Below are positions 12,401 to 25,050 of a DNA stretch of 64,000 nucleotides, piece after piece. The DNA is from Acanthochlamys bracteata (taxonomy: Eukaryota; Streptophyta; Magnoliopsida; Pandanales; Velloziaceae). Under the pieces are notes generated by a model. The model searched no databases. It saw nothing but the letters and a program-made list of their open reading frames with translations, and was not told where the DNA came from. The position numbers and the translations under genes were made by a program. The stretch's first letter is position 1; every line of letters starts with the position of its first letter. The stretch spans positions 9,070,495-9,134,494 of the forward strand of contig CM034133.1 in the NCBI GenBank assembly GCA_019914995.1, read 5' to 3'.

Positions 12401-13256
12401 AAATAAGCTAGTTATTTATTTCAAGAAAATAAAGAATAATAAAAATTTATGATATAATTTTTATATTTTAATTTTAAATAAATTTTATAAAATATTACAA
12501 AAAATTATTAAATATATAAATTATAAAATTATTTATTATTTTTTTGAACAATTCTTCGATCTTTCTGAACTCATATTTTTATCAAAAATTTACTTTTAAA
12601 TTTATTTTGAAATATAGATAAATATACAAAATTATTTTAATTATTATTAAATATAATTAGATATCAAAATTTGACTTACTTTTAAACTCAATTTTTTAAA
12701 AACTCAGCACCGCAAGCAAATTATTTCTAAAAATCTCCTTAATTTGACAAATTTGGGCATACCAGATTCTATTTGACTAAAATTTAGTAATAGAAAAATA
12801 TCAATCATGAAATTTAGTAATAGAAAATTCAGTCATATCAATGAAATCTATATGACTATATGTCTAACATTAGAAATATTTTTTCTATGCAGTTATTGTT
12901 TCCCTCTCTTTGATTGTGCTGATGAAATGAAAGTACATAATAAATATATCTCCTTCTAAAAGAGGTATTCTAAAATGTGCCTAATATATCTAAAATAAAA
13001 TAATTCTACAAATTAATATCTCAGTTTTAACTTACAGATCTTTCTAATATGTTACTGCTACTAAAAATAAACCACCATTTATTAAATACCCACAACACTT
13101 AAAATTCTTGATTATTAAATCAATCATTCATTATTTAGAAGTCTTTCCGGAAATTTTTAATAAAAAATATTTTTAAAAAATATTTTTTAATCTTAAATAA
13201 TAGAAAAAAGAGATGACATGAGATTGGTAGTCGTAGTAGAAGGTTAACTGAGCGAA
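9473..13256. other. Repeat-rich intergenic DNA
   Basis: Very AT-rich sequence with no credible coding region. It includes a family-A MITE at about 10812-11048 (GGGCGTGTTTATCTTGAAAT to GTAAATACGCAC). Around 11650-11900 and 12340-12560 are A/T-only stretches resembling the interiors of families A and B, without clean ends. The rest is unassigned. Confidence 0.45.
10812..11048. mobile_element. MITE, family A
   Basis: Begins GGGCGTGTTTATCTTGAAAT and ends GTAAATACGC. The interior is a near copy of the element at 1212-1448 (shared AATTAAAAATATTTAATAAA segment). The flanks are AT-rich and end in ATA on each side, consistent with a short target duplication. Confidence 0.6.
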
Positions 13257-13540
13257 TGGCGTGTTTCAAATGACTAGAATTTTATTTTTTTTATCAAAAT
13301 TAAAATTCCATTCAATTTTTTTATTTTAATTATAAATAAAATTAAAAATTTGAATTTTTAATTCTATATAAGTGAAATTCAAGTTCTATTATATTTCTTT
13401 TATTAAATTCACTTCCAACTCATTTCAATAATAAATTAAAATATAAAAATTAAACTCTATTTTTAATTTAGATTTTTAAAAAATTTTATTTTTTATTTTT
13501 TATTTTTACGTAATTTAGTTACGGATATTTAAAACGCGCA
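13257..13540. mobile_element. MITE-like element, family C
   Basis: Starts GGCGTGTTTCAAATGACTAG and ends GATATTTAAAACGCGC, so the ends are imperfect inverted repeats of GTGTTTCAAAT. The interior is AT-rich and non-coding. A better preserved relative lies at 47065-47357. It sits about 110 bp upstream of the SAM synthase TATA box and may be part of that promoter region. Confidence 0.55.
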
Positions 13541-13650
13541 ATAAATTCTAACATAGGGTTTGGTTGGGTTGAGAAGATGTAACTAAGTTGGGTTCGGTGG
13601 GTCCCACTTTTATGTCTTCTGTATCTTTCATCTTCTGCTATCCATCCATC

Positions 13651-13658
13651 TATAAATA
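13651..13658 (+). promoter_or_regulatory. TATA box of the SAM synthase gene
   Basis: TATAAATA in the context CTATAAATAGAG, about 150 bp upstream of the leader donor site at 13802. Transcription would start near 13680, giving a pyrimidine-rich 5' leader exon of about 120 bases. Confidence 0.7.
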
Positions 13659-13801
13659 GAGAAGCGAAGAAATGTTTGTTGAGTGCGCGGAGCCGAAGCG
13701 AGCGAGAAGTTTGCAAAACCTTTCTCTCTACCAGAGAGATCTAAAAACACTAACAACGCAAACCCTTGTCTCTCTAGGGTTTCTCTCTCTCACTAAAACA
13801 G

Positions 13802-13844
13802 GTGAGTACTACAGATCTACTCTACTCACTCGATTCGTGCTCTC

Positions 13845-13885
<41 letters not shown>

Positions 13886-15156
13886 TTGTTGGATTCGATT
13901 TCGTTTCACGTAGTTTTCGCACTATTACATTGATTTGGTTTGATTCATTACTAGATCTCGTCTGCTGGAAATCTTCTCGACTTTTATCAGTTTTGTTTGT
14001 GATGGAATTGATTGCTGGATCCTCGTTATTTCAGTCGATTTGTGGATTTCTTGCGCCTGGTGAAGTTGATGTCATTGTCTTGTGGATTGCATTTTGTAAT
14101 ACATTTGCTTCAGTAAATTTTGTATTATGAATGTAATTCGTTCTGTTAGTTAGTTTCTTTTGTTTTTTTCCCTTTGTGGATCTGGTCCTGAATTAGTTGT
14201 TTGATAACTACCTTGATCTAGCTAGATATCGTTGCTGTGAAATCTATTTTTGCTTGGAGGTTTGGGATATGGTCCTGAGTGATTATCTGTTTTCGCTCTA
14301 TGTTGGACTTTTCGTAGATCATGCGTGCTATATTTTGCAATTACTGATCTAGATTTATTAATACTTCAAATTTGATATTAACTGAATTTAAAATTGAATG
14401 TAGGAAGTAGCAATTTTGTGATAAGAATAAAACCACTGCATATGTGATGTTGATCTACTTCCTTACATCCTATTCTTGACTTGTATACCTGTGAAACTCT
14501 TTCTAGATCTGTTAGGAACAACAAAAGTTTCTTTTCTAAATTGCTCAAGAAACATGCGAACAGGAGAAGATCTTTCGGTTATTTAGATTCTGATTCTGTT
14601 CCTCTTTATGCTTTAGTTATTGTTCCATTATTGATGTATTCGATTCTGGTTCCTTAGGGGCTTTTCCGTTTGCTTTTAAGTTCAACTTTGTTAGTAGGGC
14701 TACATTAGCTTTTTTTTGGGAATATAGTGAATTGCTTGTCGCTGCTACTTATCTTGCAAAGCTCCATTTACTTCTCTATTTGCTGGTCTGTTTGTTGTAT
14801 TCATCTGAAAGGTTTCATCCTGCATCATGTGTGTGATAAGGACAACATGACAGCATGCGAATCTGAAAGTTGAATATACTAGAGACTCAGGGAATAAGGT
14901 TAACAGTGATTTAGAATCAATTAACTTCTATTGACTATTTGGCTTTGCTTTTGTCATTTATTGGAATATCTTGTAGATTATCCGAAATTGATGCTCTGTT
15001 CCTTGAAAAGGTTTGCTTAATATCATTTTTGGTTTTATCTTTACACATAAACACTGCTAGCAGAAGATCTTTTCATACATATCTATTCTCTTGTGATGTT
15101 GATATTATTGTAGTTGTTTTACTGCATCGATTACTGATATCGTACATGCTTGCCAG
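13802..15156 (+). other. Leader intron of SAM synthase, with a CT microsatellite
   Basis: A strong donor (AG|GTGAGT) at 13802 and an acceptor TTGCCAG|CAG just before the start codon define a 1.35 kb intron in the 5' leader. The acceptor is a CAGCAG tandem, so 15157 or 15160 may be the first exon base. A (CT)n run occurs at about 13848-13879. The last 230 bases are open in frame with the coding region, including an in-frame ATG at 15146, so intron retention would add a short N-terminal extension. Confidence 0.75.
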
Positions 15157-15169
15157 CAGCTCGAGGAAG

Positions 15170-16357
15170 ATGGCTCAAGCTGACACTTTCCTGTTCACCT
15201 CTGAGTCTGTCAATGAGGGACACCCTGACAAGCTCTGCGACCAGATCTCTGATGCAGTTCTAGATGCTTGCTTGGCCCAGGACCCCGAGAGCAAGGTTGC
15301 TTGTGAGACCTGCACTAAGACCAACATGGTCATGGTTTTCGGTGAGATCACCACGAAGGCCAATGTCAACTACGAGAAGATTGTCCGGGACACTTGCCGT
15401 GCTATTGGCTTCACATCCGATGATGTGGGCCTTGATGCCGACCACTGCAAGGTGCTTGTGAACATTGAGCAACAGTCTCCTGACATTGCCCAGGGTGTTC
15501 ATGGCCACTTCACCAAGCGCCCAGAGGAAATTGGTGCCGGTGACCAGGGGCACATGTTTGGGTATGCGACTGATGAGACCCCCGAGCTGATGCCTCTCAG
15601 CCATGTCCTTGCTACCAAGCTTGGTGCCCGCCTCACTGAAGTCCGCAAGAATGGTACCTGCGCCTGGCTCAGGCCTGATGGCAAAACCCAGGTGACCGTA
15701 GAATACCGTAACGAGCATGGTGCCATGGTTCCAGTCCGTGTCCACACTGTCCTCATCTCCACTCAGCATGATGAGACTGTGACCAATGATGAAATCGCTG
15801 CTGACCTCAAGGAACACGTCATCAAGCCTGTCATCCCTGAGCAGTACCTAGATGAGAATACAATTTTCCACCTCAATCCTTCTGGCCGCTTTGTGATCGG
15901 TGGACCACATGGAGATGCTGGACTCACTGGCCGAAAGATCATTATTGACACTTATGGCGGATGGGGAGCACATGGTGGTGGTGCTTTCTCTGGCAAGGAC
16001 CCCACAAAGGTCGACCGCAGTGGTGCTTACATTGCTCGCCAGGCTGCTAAGAGCATTGTTGCCAATGGACTTGCTCGCCGCTGCATTGTCCAGGTGTCTT
16101 ACGCTATTGGTGTTCCTGAACCACTCTCTGTTTTCGTTGACACCTACGGTACTGGCAAGATCCCGGACAAGGAGATCTTGAAGATTGTGACAGAGAACTT
16201 CGACTTCAGGCCTGGTATGATCACCATCAACCTTGACCTCAAGAGGGGCGATGCTAGGTACATCAAGACTGCAGCATACGGCCACTTTGGCCGTGATGAC
16301 CCCGACTTCACTTGGGAAGTTGTCAAGCCCCTCAAATGGGAGAAGCTCACAGCTTAG
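15170..16357 (+). CDS. SAMS: S-adenosylmethionine synthase (methionine adenosyltransferase)
   Basis: An intact single coding exon of 395 residues, the usual length for the plant enzyme. It makes S-adenosylmethionine from methionine and ATP in the cytosol, supplying methylation, ethylene and polyamine pathways. Diagnostic sequence: N-terminal [21 protein letters not shown], hexapeptide GAGDQG at 122-127, glycine-rich GGGAFSGKD at 269-277, and a conserved C-terminal end [16 protein letters not shown]. The start was set at ATG 15170 because [20 protein letters not shown] is the family N-terminus and the upstream frame is leader intron. Codon use is GC-biased at third positions, unlike the flanks, which creates long antisense open frames over the gene. 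The high-expression look (C/G-ending codons, long leader intron) fits a housekeeping isoform. Confidence 0.99.
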   Translation: MAQADTFLFTSESVNEGHPDKLCDQISDAVLDACLAQDPESKVACETCTKTNMVMVFGEITTKANVNYEKIVRDTCRAIGFTSDDVGLDADHCKVLVNIEQQSPDIAQGVHGHFTKRPEEIGAGDQGHMFGYATDETPELMPLSHVLATKLGARLTEVRKNGTCAWLRPDGKTQVTVEYRNEHGAMVPVRVHTVLISTQHDETVTNDEIAADLKEHVIKPVIPEQYLDENTIFHLNPSGRFVIGGPHGDAGLTGRKIIIDTYGGWGAHGGGAFSGKDPTKVDRSGAYIARQAAKSIVANGLARRCIVQVSYAIGVPEPLSVFVDTYGTGKIPDKEILKIVTENFDFRPGMITINLDLKRGDARYIKTAAYGHFGRDDPDFTWEVVKPLKWEKLTA

Positions 16358-17282
16358 ATACTCCCTAGGATCAACACAAACCATGTGATGGTCCATTTGA
16401 TTTCACCAGGTGGTCATTGACTACATTATTTATGCTCTGCAGATGTTGTCTAGTTCCCAAGGTGTTTTAGACAGTGTATCTTAGTTCTATTCTAGCTGTT
16501 ATCAGTTTGATGTACTACTTCATTTCGTTTTGGTATAGACTGGCGTCCAGGTCTAATATAAGGGAATTTTTCTTGTACTAGGATCCTGAACAGTGTTTGT
16601 CTCCCAAGTCTATGCAACTGATGATTAGTAACATTCAGGTTAAAAACCTGTACTTCTACCCTTATGTTTAATTGTTTATTCCAATCTCTTCTCTATTCAG
16701 GTTATGTCAAGCTCGGTCGTTGTTGTAGCCTGTTGCCTTGGGGAGTACCTCAATGTTTGTTTCAATGCTCTGGAGATATTGAAAGCATCTTCTAAAGCAC
16801 ATAAGCAGAAGAGCGTTTTCAAGAGCGCGTTTGGCACGGCGTTTCGAAAACTATTTTTCAACTTTTTTTTATTTTATATTTTTAATATATATTTTATAAA
16901 TATTTAAAAATTTTATTTAAAATTTTAAAAAATATAAAAAAATTTTATGTAATAAAATTTTTTTATTATATATTTTTATTATATTTTTAAAAGTAACAAA
17001 AATAAAAATATTTTTCGTTCTAAAAAAATTCTATTTTATAAAATCCACCGACAAGGGAACCGAATTTAGTAAAGACAAAATTTGCCATGGATCATAAATT
17101 CGAAGGGTGTCCGTTTAAGGAGTGCTCTAGCCCCTTAATTGTCTTAGAAAGTGTTCTTTACGCAAGGTAACCTTTAAAAAATAAGTTTCTAAATATAAAA
17201 AAATATTTATAAGAAAAATATAGTAAGTTAGTTAAAAATAATTTAAAAAATATTTCAGAATTCAAAAGAGCATATTTAGAAT
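16358..17282. other. SAM synthase 3' UTR and spacer
   Basis: The first 250-350 bases are probably the 3' UTR. From about 16823 (GCGCGTTTGGCACGGCGTTT) to 17045 the sequence resembles a family-B element with an eroded right end. No gene was seen. Confidence 0.45.
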
Positions 17283-17523
17283 GCGTTTGGTAGTGCATAT
17301 AAAACGTTATTTTTTAATTTTTTTTTTTATATTTTTTAATATATATTTTATAAATATTTTTAAAAATTATTTAAAAATTTAGATAGTGTAAAAAATTTTT
17401 TACAATGAAAATTTTTTATTACATATTTTTATTTTTTTTGAAAATAAAAAAATAAAACTTATTTTAAAAAAATAAAAATATTTTCTATTTTATAAAAATT
17501 TTATTTTATAAATAATACCAAAC
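17283..17523. mobile_element. MITE, family B (CGTTTGGTA termini)
   Basis: Begins GCGTTTGGTAGTGCATA and ends AATAATACCAAACGC, giving clear terminal inverted repeats (GCGTTTGGTA). The interior is A/T only. Relatives are at about 46128-46394 and 47814-48056. No target duplication could be fixed. Confidence 0.6.
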
Positions 17524-18200
17524 GCAATCTTAATCTTTCGGTGCTTGCCGACAGATACCATACGAGTGCATTAGATATCACCGACAATCAACGTGTTGTT
17601 CATGTTATTCTGAGAAAGTCAAACAAACGAGATGTAGAAATTATTCATTCATGTTCAACCTTCGGGGTAAAAAACTGAGCTTCGTAGTATTCTATACGAT
17701 AAAATATAAGGTACTGGTAGACAAATGACCTGCTTGAGCTTGATTGCTTTCTAATCGACAACTGCTGCAAAGTCATTCAACTTTTCACACTTTCACAGAT
17801 GACAGTGGGTTTAAGAATAAGCTCGTAAGTTTATTATGTAAAGAAATACCATTTAAGAACATCCAGCGGTTTAGAGCGCGTGTATTTGCAACTCAAATTT
17901 TAATTTTTTCAAATTTATTTTTAATATACAATAAATAAATAATTATATTTTTAAAATTTAATTTTAAATTTATTTAAAACTAATAAAATATATTTTTATT
18001 AAATATTTTAAATTCTAAATTTAATTTTAAAAAAATGAGCTCATTTGAAAATAAACACATATTTAATGAACCCGACTTTAAAAAGTGCATTCAAGTTGAT
18101 ATGGATACATTTGGTATTACTTTTAAAATTTTATAAAATGTCAAATTTAAAATATAGATAAAAAATTAGAGTTAGGTACTAATTGAAATATGCTTTAAGC
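17524..18200. other. Intergenic spacer
   Basis: AT-rich DNA without a recognisable gene or clear repeat ends. Confidence 0.4.
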
Positions 18201-18201
18201 A

Positions 18202-19018
18202 TAGTTGTTAGAACCGGACCGGAGATCAAACCGAAAAACTGTTCAAGTTACAGTTCTCGAATTGATCCACCGAATCAACCGATTAAATTATCGGATCAAT
18301 AATATTAAAATATTTTTAACTAATAATAATAATAATAATAGTGAAAAACTTACTGTCATTATAGTACTAGCAATAATAATAACAGCAGTAATTATAGTAA
18401 AATATTAAAATATTTTTACTATGGCATTATTATCAACAATAATAACAGTAACAATCACAACAAAATTGAAAGTATTACCACCAAGGCATTACCACTACCA
18501 ACAATAATAATAACAACGAAAATTTATAATGAGAAATATTTAAATAAATTAGGAGATTAGAAAAAATAAATCATAAAATAGATAAATCATAAAAAAAATA
18601 TAACCAACTTTCTTAATATACATATTTAAGTCTGAATATTTTACGATATAAAATTTTAAAAATCACTAATAAATAATATTTACGAATAAAATATAATCAA
18701 TTATATTTTTATATTATCATATCCAAATACAAAATCTAAATTATATATTATTTTTTAATATAAAGTTATTAATAATTATTTTTGTATTAAATATATCATA
18801 ATTTTAATTTTTTAATTAATTTTTAAAAAAATTTATTTAACTCGGTTTGATCCGAACGAAAGAGTCGATCGGATTAAAACGAGTCAAACGGATCGAAATA
18901 GATCAAAACGGATCAATTGTACAGATAATTTTTTTACAAATCGAACCAGTTTATCGTCCGAATCGACAGTTTTCAGGTCAATCCAGACGGTTCGGTACGA
19001 AACTCACAACAATGTGAA
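18202..19018. mobile_element. Probable non-autonomous DNA element with GATC/CCGG-rich ends
   Basis: The left end (TTGTTAGAACCGGACCGG followed by GATC- and CGAAT-rich sequence) and the right end (AATCGACAG to GGTTCGGTACGAAACTCACAACAA) are rough inverted copies. They enclose an AT-rich core with an (AAT)n microsatellite at about 18318-18340. There is no coding region. Boundaries and superfamily are uncertain. Confidence 0.4.
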
Positions 19019-20956
19019 TCTATTGTTAGGTTATAATTTTTTAGATTCTGCAATTTTTTTTGTACAACTTGCATTACTCAAGCAGGTTTCTGATCAACCG
19101 CTGTTGTTTTTTTTTTCATTTTTTTTAGCAGGTAGCTAAAACAAGCTGTTGTTCTTAAACAGAGAAAAGAGTCAAGTCCACTCCTTTCATGTGTGAATGA
19201 AATTTCCTCTTTCCATGGACTAAATTATCAATATTTAGTTGCAGGGTCTAAAACATAAAACTCTCAATCAGAATAAGTATTTGCACGTGCATCCCACTAA
19301 CACTACCATCGCAAATATCAGTCCTTATTAAGTTACATTAGAATTTTTCTAAGGTGTGAAAATGCAGAAAATAAAGATCGTGGACTTGTTATTCAAATAA
19401 AAGTAGTATTGAGTGCGAGTTTTCAACTAACACCATGAATTTTAGGAAACTGCAAGTATTCGTTCTTTCTTGGTTTCATCCCATTCCATTGTATGGAAGT
19501 TGCCAGCTTAATAAATAGAGAGAGAAAGGAAGTTTTCAGTTTTCTTCACTTTTTTTTTTCTTTTTAAATTTTCTTCGTTGTGTTTAGATCTCTCTCTTTC
19601 TCTCTATCTGTTTCTGTTGGGGGATTTCTTGGGAAGGCAAGGAAGGTTGGTAAATTAAACTTCTTGGTAGCTGTTATTTGGTTTGAATTTTGTTTCTTGA
19701 TTTATTTTATTTTATTTTGGGTGGAATTTGTTACTGAATTTCACTCGTTGATGATTACTGAAGCGGGTTTGTATTGAAAGAATTATCTTGATCATGTTCT
19801 TGTACTGTGATGTTTTTTTGGTGTTTTTGTTTCTCCTTGATGTAAAACTGTGGAATTTTTAGTGATGTTGATAGACCAAGTTTTGATCTTTGATTCTGGG
19901 TTGTTTAGATTTCTTATAATCTTGATAAATCTTGTCTTGCGCTGAAGATGGTACGTAAGTTTGATATAGCTGTATTGAGAGTTAGCTTTCAAGTGCTGTA
20001 AATTCATCTGATACTTGCCGTAATACAGTGAAAGAGTGATCTAAACTACAATTTGTGATACTTTATAGTATAGAGGGGGATTGGATCATGGGAAAAAAGA
20101 TGCTGCTGAAATTTTAATTTTGATAACTTGCATCTTAGTACAATACTGATGGGTCAGACCAACTTGATAAAGTTGAAATGGTGGTCAATGACTTGAAAAG
20201 ATATCTTTTCTCAGTTCTGAAGGACCTCAGTAGGCACGTGGCATACTCAAGACTAAGTATTAGGTTCACAAAACGGGCAACCTCTAGTTTCTTTAATTCA
20301 TATTATGTTTGAATGTGTATTTAGAGGATTCGATGTTTAACAAATGACCTATGCAACCACTACTCTATCTAGCAAATGTGTATTTCCGAGCTAGATATGT
20401 ATGACCATGGCTATTGCACTCTAATACAAAAGGTCATTGTATTAGACAAAAATGATAGAACCGAAAACCTAATAGAGTTTCTTTCTTTCCAAATCTCAGT
20501 ATGGAGACCACTTGGAAATATTCTTCAAAGTTCTACAAAGGTTGTCTAAGTTTTCATTTCTCCATCAATTTGTACATGTCATATCTCACATTTGCATTAA
20601 TGTAAATTTCGAGTGGTCTTGGGGAGTAAATGTGCAAGTAATGATTCAGTTTTACTTCCTCACTATGTTTTTTATGTTTATTGATGTGCCCTGTATGCAG
20701 CAAACGGGAAAGATTGTATGAAGCCTATTGGCGACTATCAACTATTTACAGATGATTAGATAATTTATGGAAGATATGCAGTTTACTAATTTAAGAACTT
20801 TCTTATTGATAATTCCGGATATCTCATTTAGTGCTAAGATTCCTGTGAACTGGATAGAGAGAACTGTGGTATGTCCCTTGTCGGTTAATGCTGCATTTGC
20901 TTCCTTCCTACCAGTATATATTACATCACTGGGGAAGCTCCTACAGGAAAGGAACC
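19019..20956. other. Promoter and 5' leader region of the PTI1-like kinase
   Basis: A TAATAAATAGAG motif near 19509 followed by a pyrimidine-rich stretch looks like a promoter and leader exon, with a possible donor near 19646. The coding start is 1.3 kb downstream, implying at least one leader intron. No separate gene is visible. Confidence 0.4.
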
Positions 20957-23623
20957 ATGAGTTGCTTCGGATGTTTCACAGGAGGCCATAAACATCAAAC
21001 AACTGACAATGGAGGACCTTACCCTGCAAAACATTCAGCAGGTTATGCGTCTTTTGATTGCCATTTTTATTTTATTTCAACCAACAAAGCTGTAACAATG
21101 TTTCTTCACCATTAGGAAACTACAAAATTTGCAGTTTTTATTTCTTATAAATTCTGCTAATGGGTTTGTTTATTTTGTACATCATCGTTGCTTGGATGTT
21201 CTTGATAGGCTATTTCTTAGCTTTTCCTGTAAAGTATGAAAATATTATACTAATATCAATGACTTATGCAAATTTTGTTACAGCTTCAACTCTTTATGCT
21301 ATAATGTGCGCAACTACATCCAGATTAAGAGCTCCCTTTATAAGTTTTTAGCAATTTCAGCTTCTGGAGGCCTTTAGTTATGCTCTAAACTTAAAGAGGA
21401 TACCAAAATGCAACTTGACCTTACTAAAAATCAATCTAGTTTTTCCTTAAAGAAAAAGGGTGATTGATTATAAGTAGGAGTTACCTAGGATTAGGAGTGT
21501 TTTTTTTAATGCTAATTAATGTTGCTGTATATTCTAAGATTAGTTAAGCTTTTTTGTTTTTTTTGGCATCTGCTCAATGGTTGTACTATAGTTCTTCTTG
21601 AGGGATGTTCTTTTAGCAATATTCTGCAGCAAGTGAAATATTATTGTATGTTCCTATTGTCTGTGCTTAAGATAACATTTCATTGCTCATATCATTGTAG
21701 GAATCTTTACTTAAAACTCTTTTCTGCAAGTACTATCTGCTACATCATTTAGAGGCATTATCTTCTTCTAAGCTAATGATTTTACCTTGGATATGCATGG
21801 GCCAACAGGCCATGATGTAGGATATCGGGCAACAGATCCTGCTCCTAGGGGTTCCCAGCAAGTGAGAGTACAGCCCATTGTAGTCCCTGCCATTCCTGTT
21901 GATGAAATAAAGGAAATAACCGAAAACTTTGGTGCTAACACTTTGATTGGAGAAGGCTCTTATGGTAGAGTTTATTATGGAGTGCTAAAAAATGGAAGAG
22001 CTGCAGCTATTAAGAAATTAGATGCTAGCAAGCAGCCGGACCAAGAATTTCTTGCACAAGTTTGTTCTCTCCCTCCTGTAGCTATGAACAAGATAGGACT
22101 TGGGTTTATATGTCCCTTACATAAGTTTTTTCAGGTTTCCTTGGTCTCAAGGTTGAAGCACGACAATGTTGTTGAGCTGCTTGGTTACTGTGTTGATGGT
22201 AATCTTCGTGTACTTGCATATGAGTTTGCAACCATGGGTTCCCTTCATGATATTTTACATGGTAAGATATAGTCTGGGTATAGTCTTTTACTTTCTGTAG
22301 CTTCTGAAATGGAGAACTAACGGGCTATGAAGAAGTTTCAGATTCCATGGCAATATTAGTTCCAAGAGTGTGCAACCTAGCAATTGTGGTGTTGTGATTG
22401 ATGATAAACATTTATCCATTTGTGTAATGTATGTTAAGTATGTTTTGCTATCAGATTGACATAAGTATCGCTACCGCAGGGCGCAAAGGTGTTAAAGGAG
22501 CACAACCAGGTCCTGTATTGTCATGGACACAAAGAGTTAAAATTGCTGCTGGAGCAGCAAAAGGGCTTGAATATTTACATGAGAAGCAGCAACAACCTAT
22601 CATCCATCGTGACATAAGGTCCAGCAATGTTCTGCTCTTTGATGATGATGTTGCAAAGATTGCTGATTTTGACCTGTCAAATCAAGCTCCTGATGCAGCA
22701 GCACGTCTTCATTCTACTAGGGTTCTTGGAACATTTGGTTATCATGCTCCTGAGTAAGCTTCTGACTACACGTAACATGTTAGCAGAGAGGCTATGCATG
22801 TTTGTAAGTTTCATTTCATCACGTTACTATGAAACTTATCTACTGCTTAATTGCATCTGGAACATGCAGGTATGCGATGACTGGACAGCTTAGTTCCAAG
22901 AGTGATGTTTATAGTTTTGGTGTTGTTCTTTTGGAACTTTTGACTGGCCGTAAACCTGTGGATCATACATTACCACGTGGCCAACAGAGTTTAGTTACAT
23001 GGGTAAGCATCAGTGCTCCCCATTCTCAACATCCATATAAAAATTTCTTGGGCTCCTCCTCCTCTTGCAGGGAACATATGCGTAACTCGAACTATTTACA
23101 TTTGTGCAGGCCACACCGAGACTTAGTGAGGACAAGGTCAGGCAAATTGTTGATACAAGGCTAGGAGGTGACTATCCTCCAAAGGCAGTTGCAAAGGTAA
23201 TCGTTGAAGTCTTACAACAGCTCATCTACTCATCTTTTTCTTGTTTGTAAATCATTAGTAGCTGCAGCGGTTTCTGCTCAGCTTCAGTTTATTTCTTAAA
23301 CAAAATAATTCTTTGATGTTATGATTTGTGCTCACATTCATAAACATGTTTATACTTGCCTAAGAAGTAAACTGCCATTAACCTACTTTCAGTATCTATA
23401 GTTGCAATGACATAATTATCAATTTCATAAAATGCACTGTGATAGCAGTACAATCTCTGTCATGCTGATGTTGGTTTTGTGTGCCTTTTGGAAACAGTTT
23501 TCTGCAGTTGCTGCTTTATGCGTGCAGTATGAAGCTGACTTCCGTCCAAACATGAGCATTGTGGTGAAAGCACTACAACCTCTCTTGAATGCTAGACCTG
23601 GCCATCCAGGTGATCACCCGTAA
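20957..23623 (+). CDS. PTI1-like serine/threonine kinase
   Basis: Seven coding exons: 20957-21041, 21809-22059, 22135-22261, 22480-22753, 22870-23002, 23110-23196 and 23498-23623. They join in frame to 360 residues. The N-terminus MSCFGCF is the Cys-rich, probably S-acylated anchor of PTI1-like kinases, which act at the plasma membrane downstream of Pto/OXI1-type AGC kinases in defence and oxidative signalling. Kinase features: GEGSYG loop at 76-81, ATP lysine K97, HRD at 197-199, DFD (not DFG) at 217-219 as is usual in PTI1, APEYAMTG, and [23 protein letters not shown]. In the catalytic loop the usual HRDIK is HRDIR (R201). The end LQPLLNAR is family-typical. Three neighbouring kinases share the strand but not the family. 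Confidence 0.96.
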
Positions 23624-25050
23624 AATGTGAAAATTTCAGCTAGTCAAGCTCTTGTTTAACCCTCTTGTTCAGTTTGTAATCTCCTGTTGTATAAAATTTA
23701 TATCTACTAGAATGGTTACATGCTTCCTTTTATAATGTGAGCTTATCATTAGCGTCAATCAACTACTTTTATGTTTATGAACTTTCAAATCTTTCAAGAG
23801 AAAATCTGGTGGTCTTCATGATTCTGTGTAAATTTGGTTCAAAATTGTTGTTCGGAGGACATTGCCAAGATATTGTTGTATGAAGTTGTGTAAAATGCTA
23901 TACAAGTGTAATTTGAGGTACTCACTTCCGGCTGTATTCTTACACCCGGAAGTGATTTTTTATAATTTAACAAAAAAGTCACTTCTAAAAAGTGATTTTT
24001 TTTTTTCCAAAAGTCTCTTCTGAATTATTTTTATATTTTTTGTAATAATTTATTCTGAATAACTTATATTTTGTTTTTATTGATAGCTGAGATCTTTTAA
24101 AGAAAACTATTGTGCGGCTATATTTATTACTCAAAATAAAATAAGAAAAAGATAATTTTTGTTCTTTGCTTTTTTATATAATTAATAAGTTAACTTGTTA
24201 ATTGTTGTGATGTTAAAATCAAATTAATTTGTATTTTAACATGTATTTCATGTAATAATCTTAGTTGTAATAACTAAGTTTCAATTAAGATAATTAAGAT
24301 TGATAAAACATTTCCGAAGTATCATTTCGGTATTTTTTTAAGTTAATACTAAAAAAATAATTTAGGCGACTGTTATTGCAAAATAAGTATTTACTGGTTT
24401 AGAGATTATTTGAAATTGCTTAAGATAAAGAATTTTTTTAAAAAATTATTTTAAAGTTGCAAATTTTCTTTTACTTTAAAAACTATATATACATATATAA
24501 ATTCTATAACGCAATATCTTTAATTTATTAAAAAATAACAAATTACATAAAATAGAAAATAACTTTAATAAACAAACCGCAAACATGTGCTTAAGTTTGC
24601 GAATATCTCCTCATTTTACTGATATACCGACAGAGAGGATAGATATTGTCAACTTGGGTTTTATCAATGTTCGGTCCCAATTGTATACCTTTCTCATTAT
24701 TTGGTCCTCCTTTGTTTCATAAGGACTACTATTTTAATAAATAAGCAGTGATTTTCCAAGTTACGGCCACAATCAAGGGGTCTCATACTTTTAAAGTCGA
24801 GAAATATGTAGTCCCTGAGGTATTAAAATTCGCATAATTCGGTCCTCCGATATTTCAATTCATGTTCATTATTAAGGTAAAACTGCAATTGAACTTCTCA
24901 AGAAAATGTATTACTAGGACTTATTAATGCTAAAACGAATATAGTACGGGATTGAAATTGCTAAATAATTTGTTGTTGTTGCCGTTGCTGTTGTGCTTCC
25001 ACTGGGATAGCAGCTCAGCAACACCTAACGTTTTGATTAACTACCCCCTT
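23624..25050. other. Kinase 3' UTR and spacer to the next promoter
   Basis: The 3' UTR is followed by AT-rich DNA. A short inverted pair (CACTTCCGGCTG and CACCCGGAAGTG, near 23923 and 23944) and AAAAGTCACTTCTAAAAAGTG motifs look like degraded element ends. The block at 24600-24870 contains GGTCC-type repeats of unknown origin. No gene was found. Confidence 0.4.

Noticed and set aside
13672-14130. 152-codon plus-strand frame upstream of SAM synthase
   Set aside because: It spans the leader exon and intron, crosses the CT repeat, and has no homology; the splice sites explain the region.
15260-15817. Long minus-strand open frames (also 15848-16396) over SAM synthase
   Set aside because: They are antisense by-products of the GC-ending codon bias of the enzyme and encode nothing recognisable.
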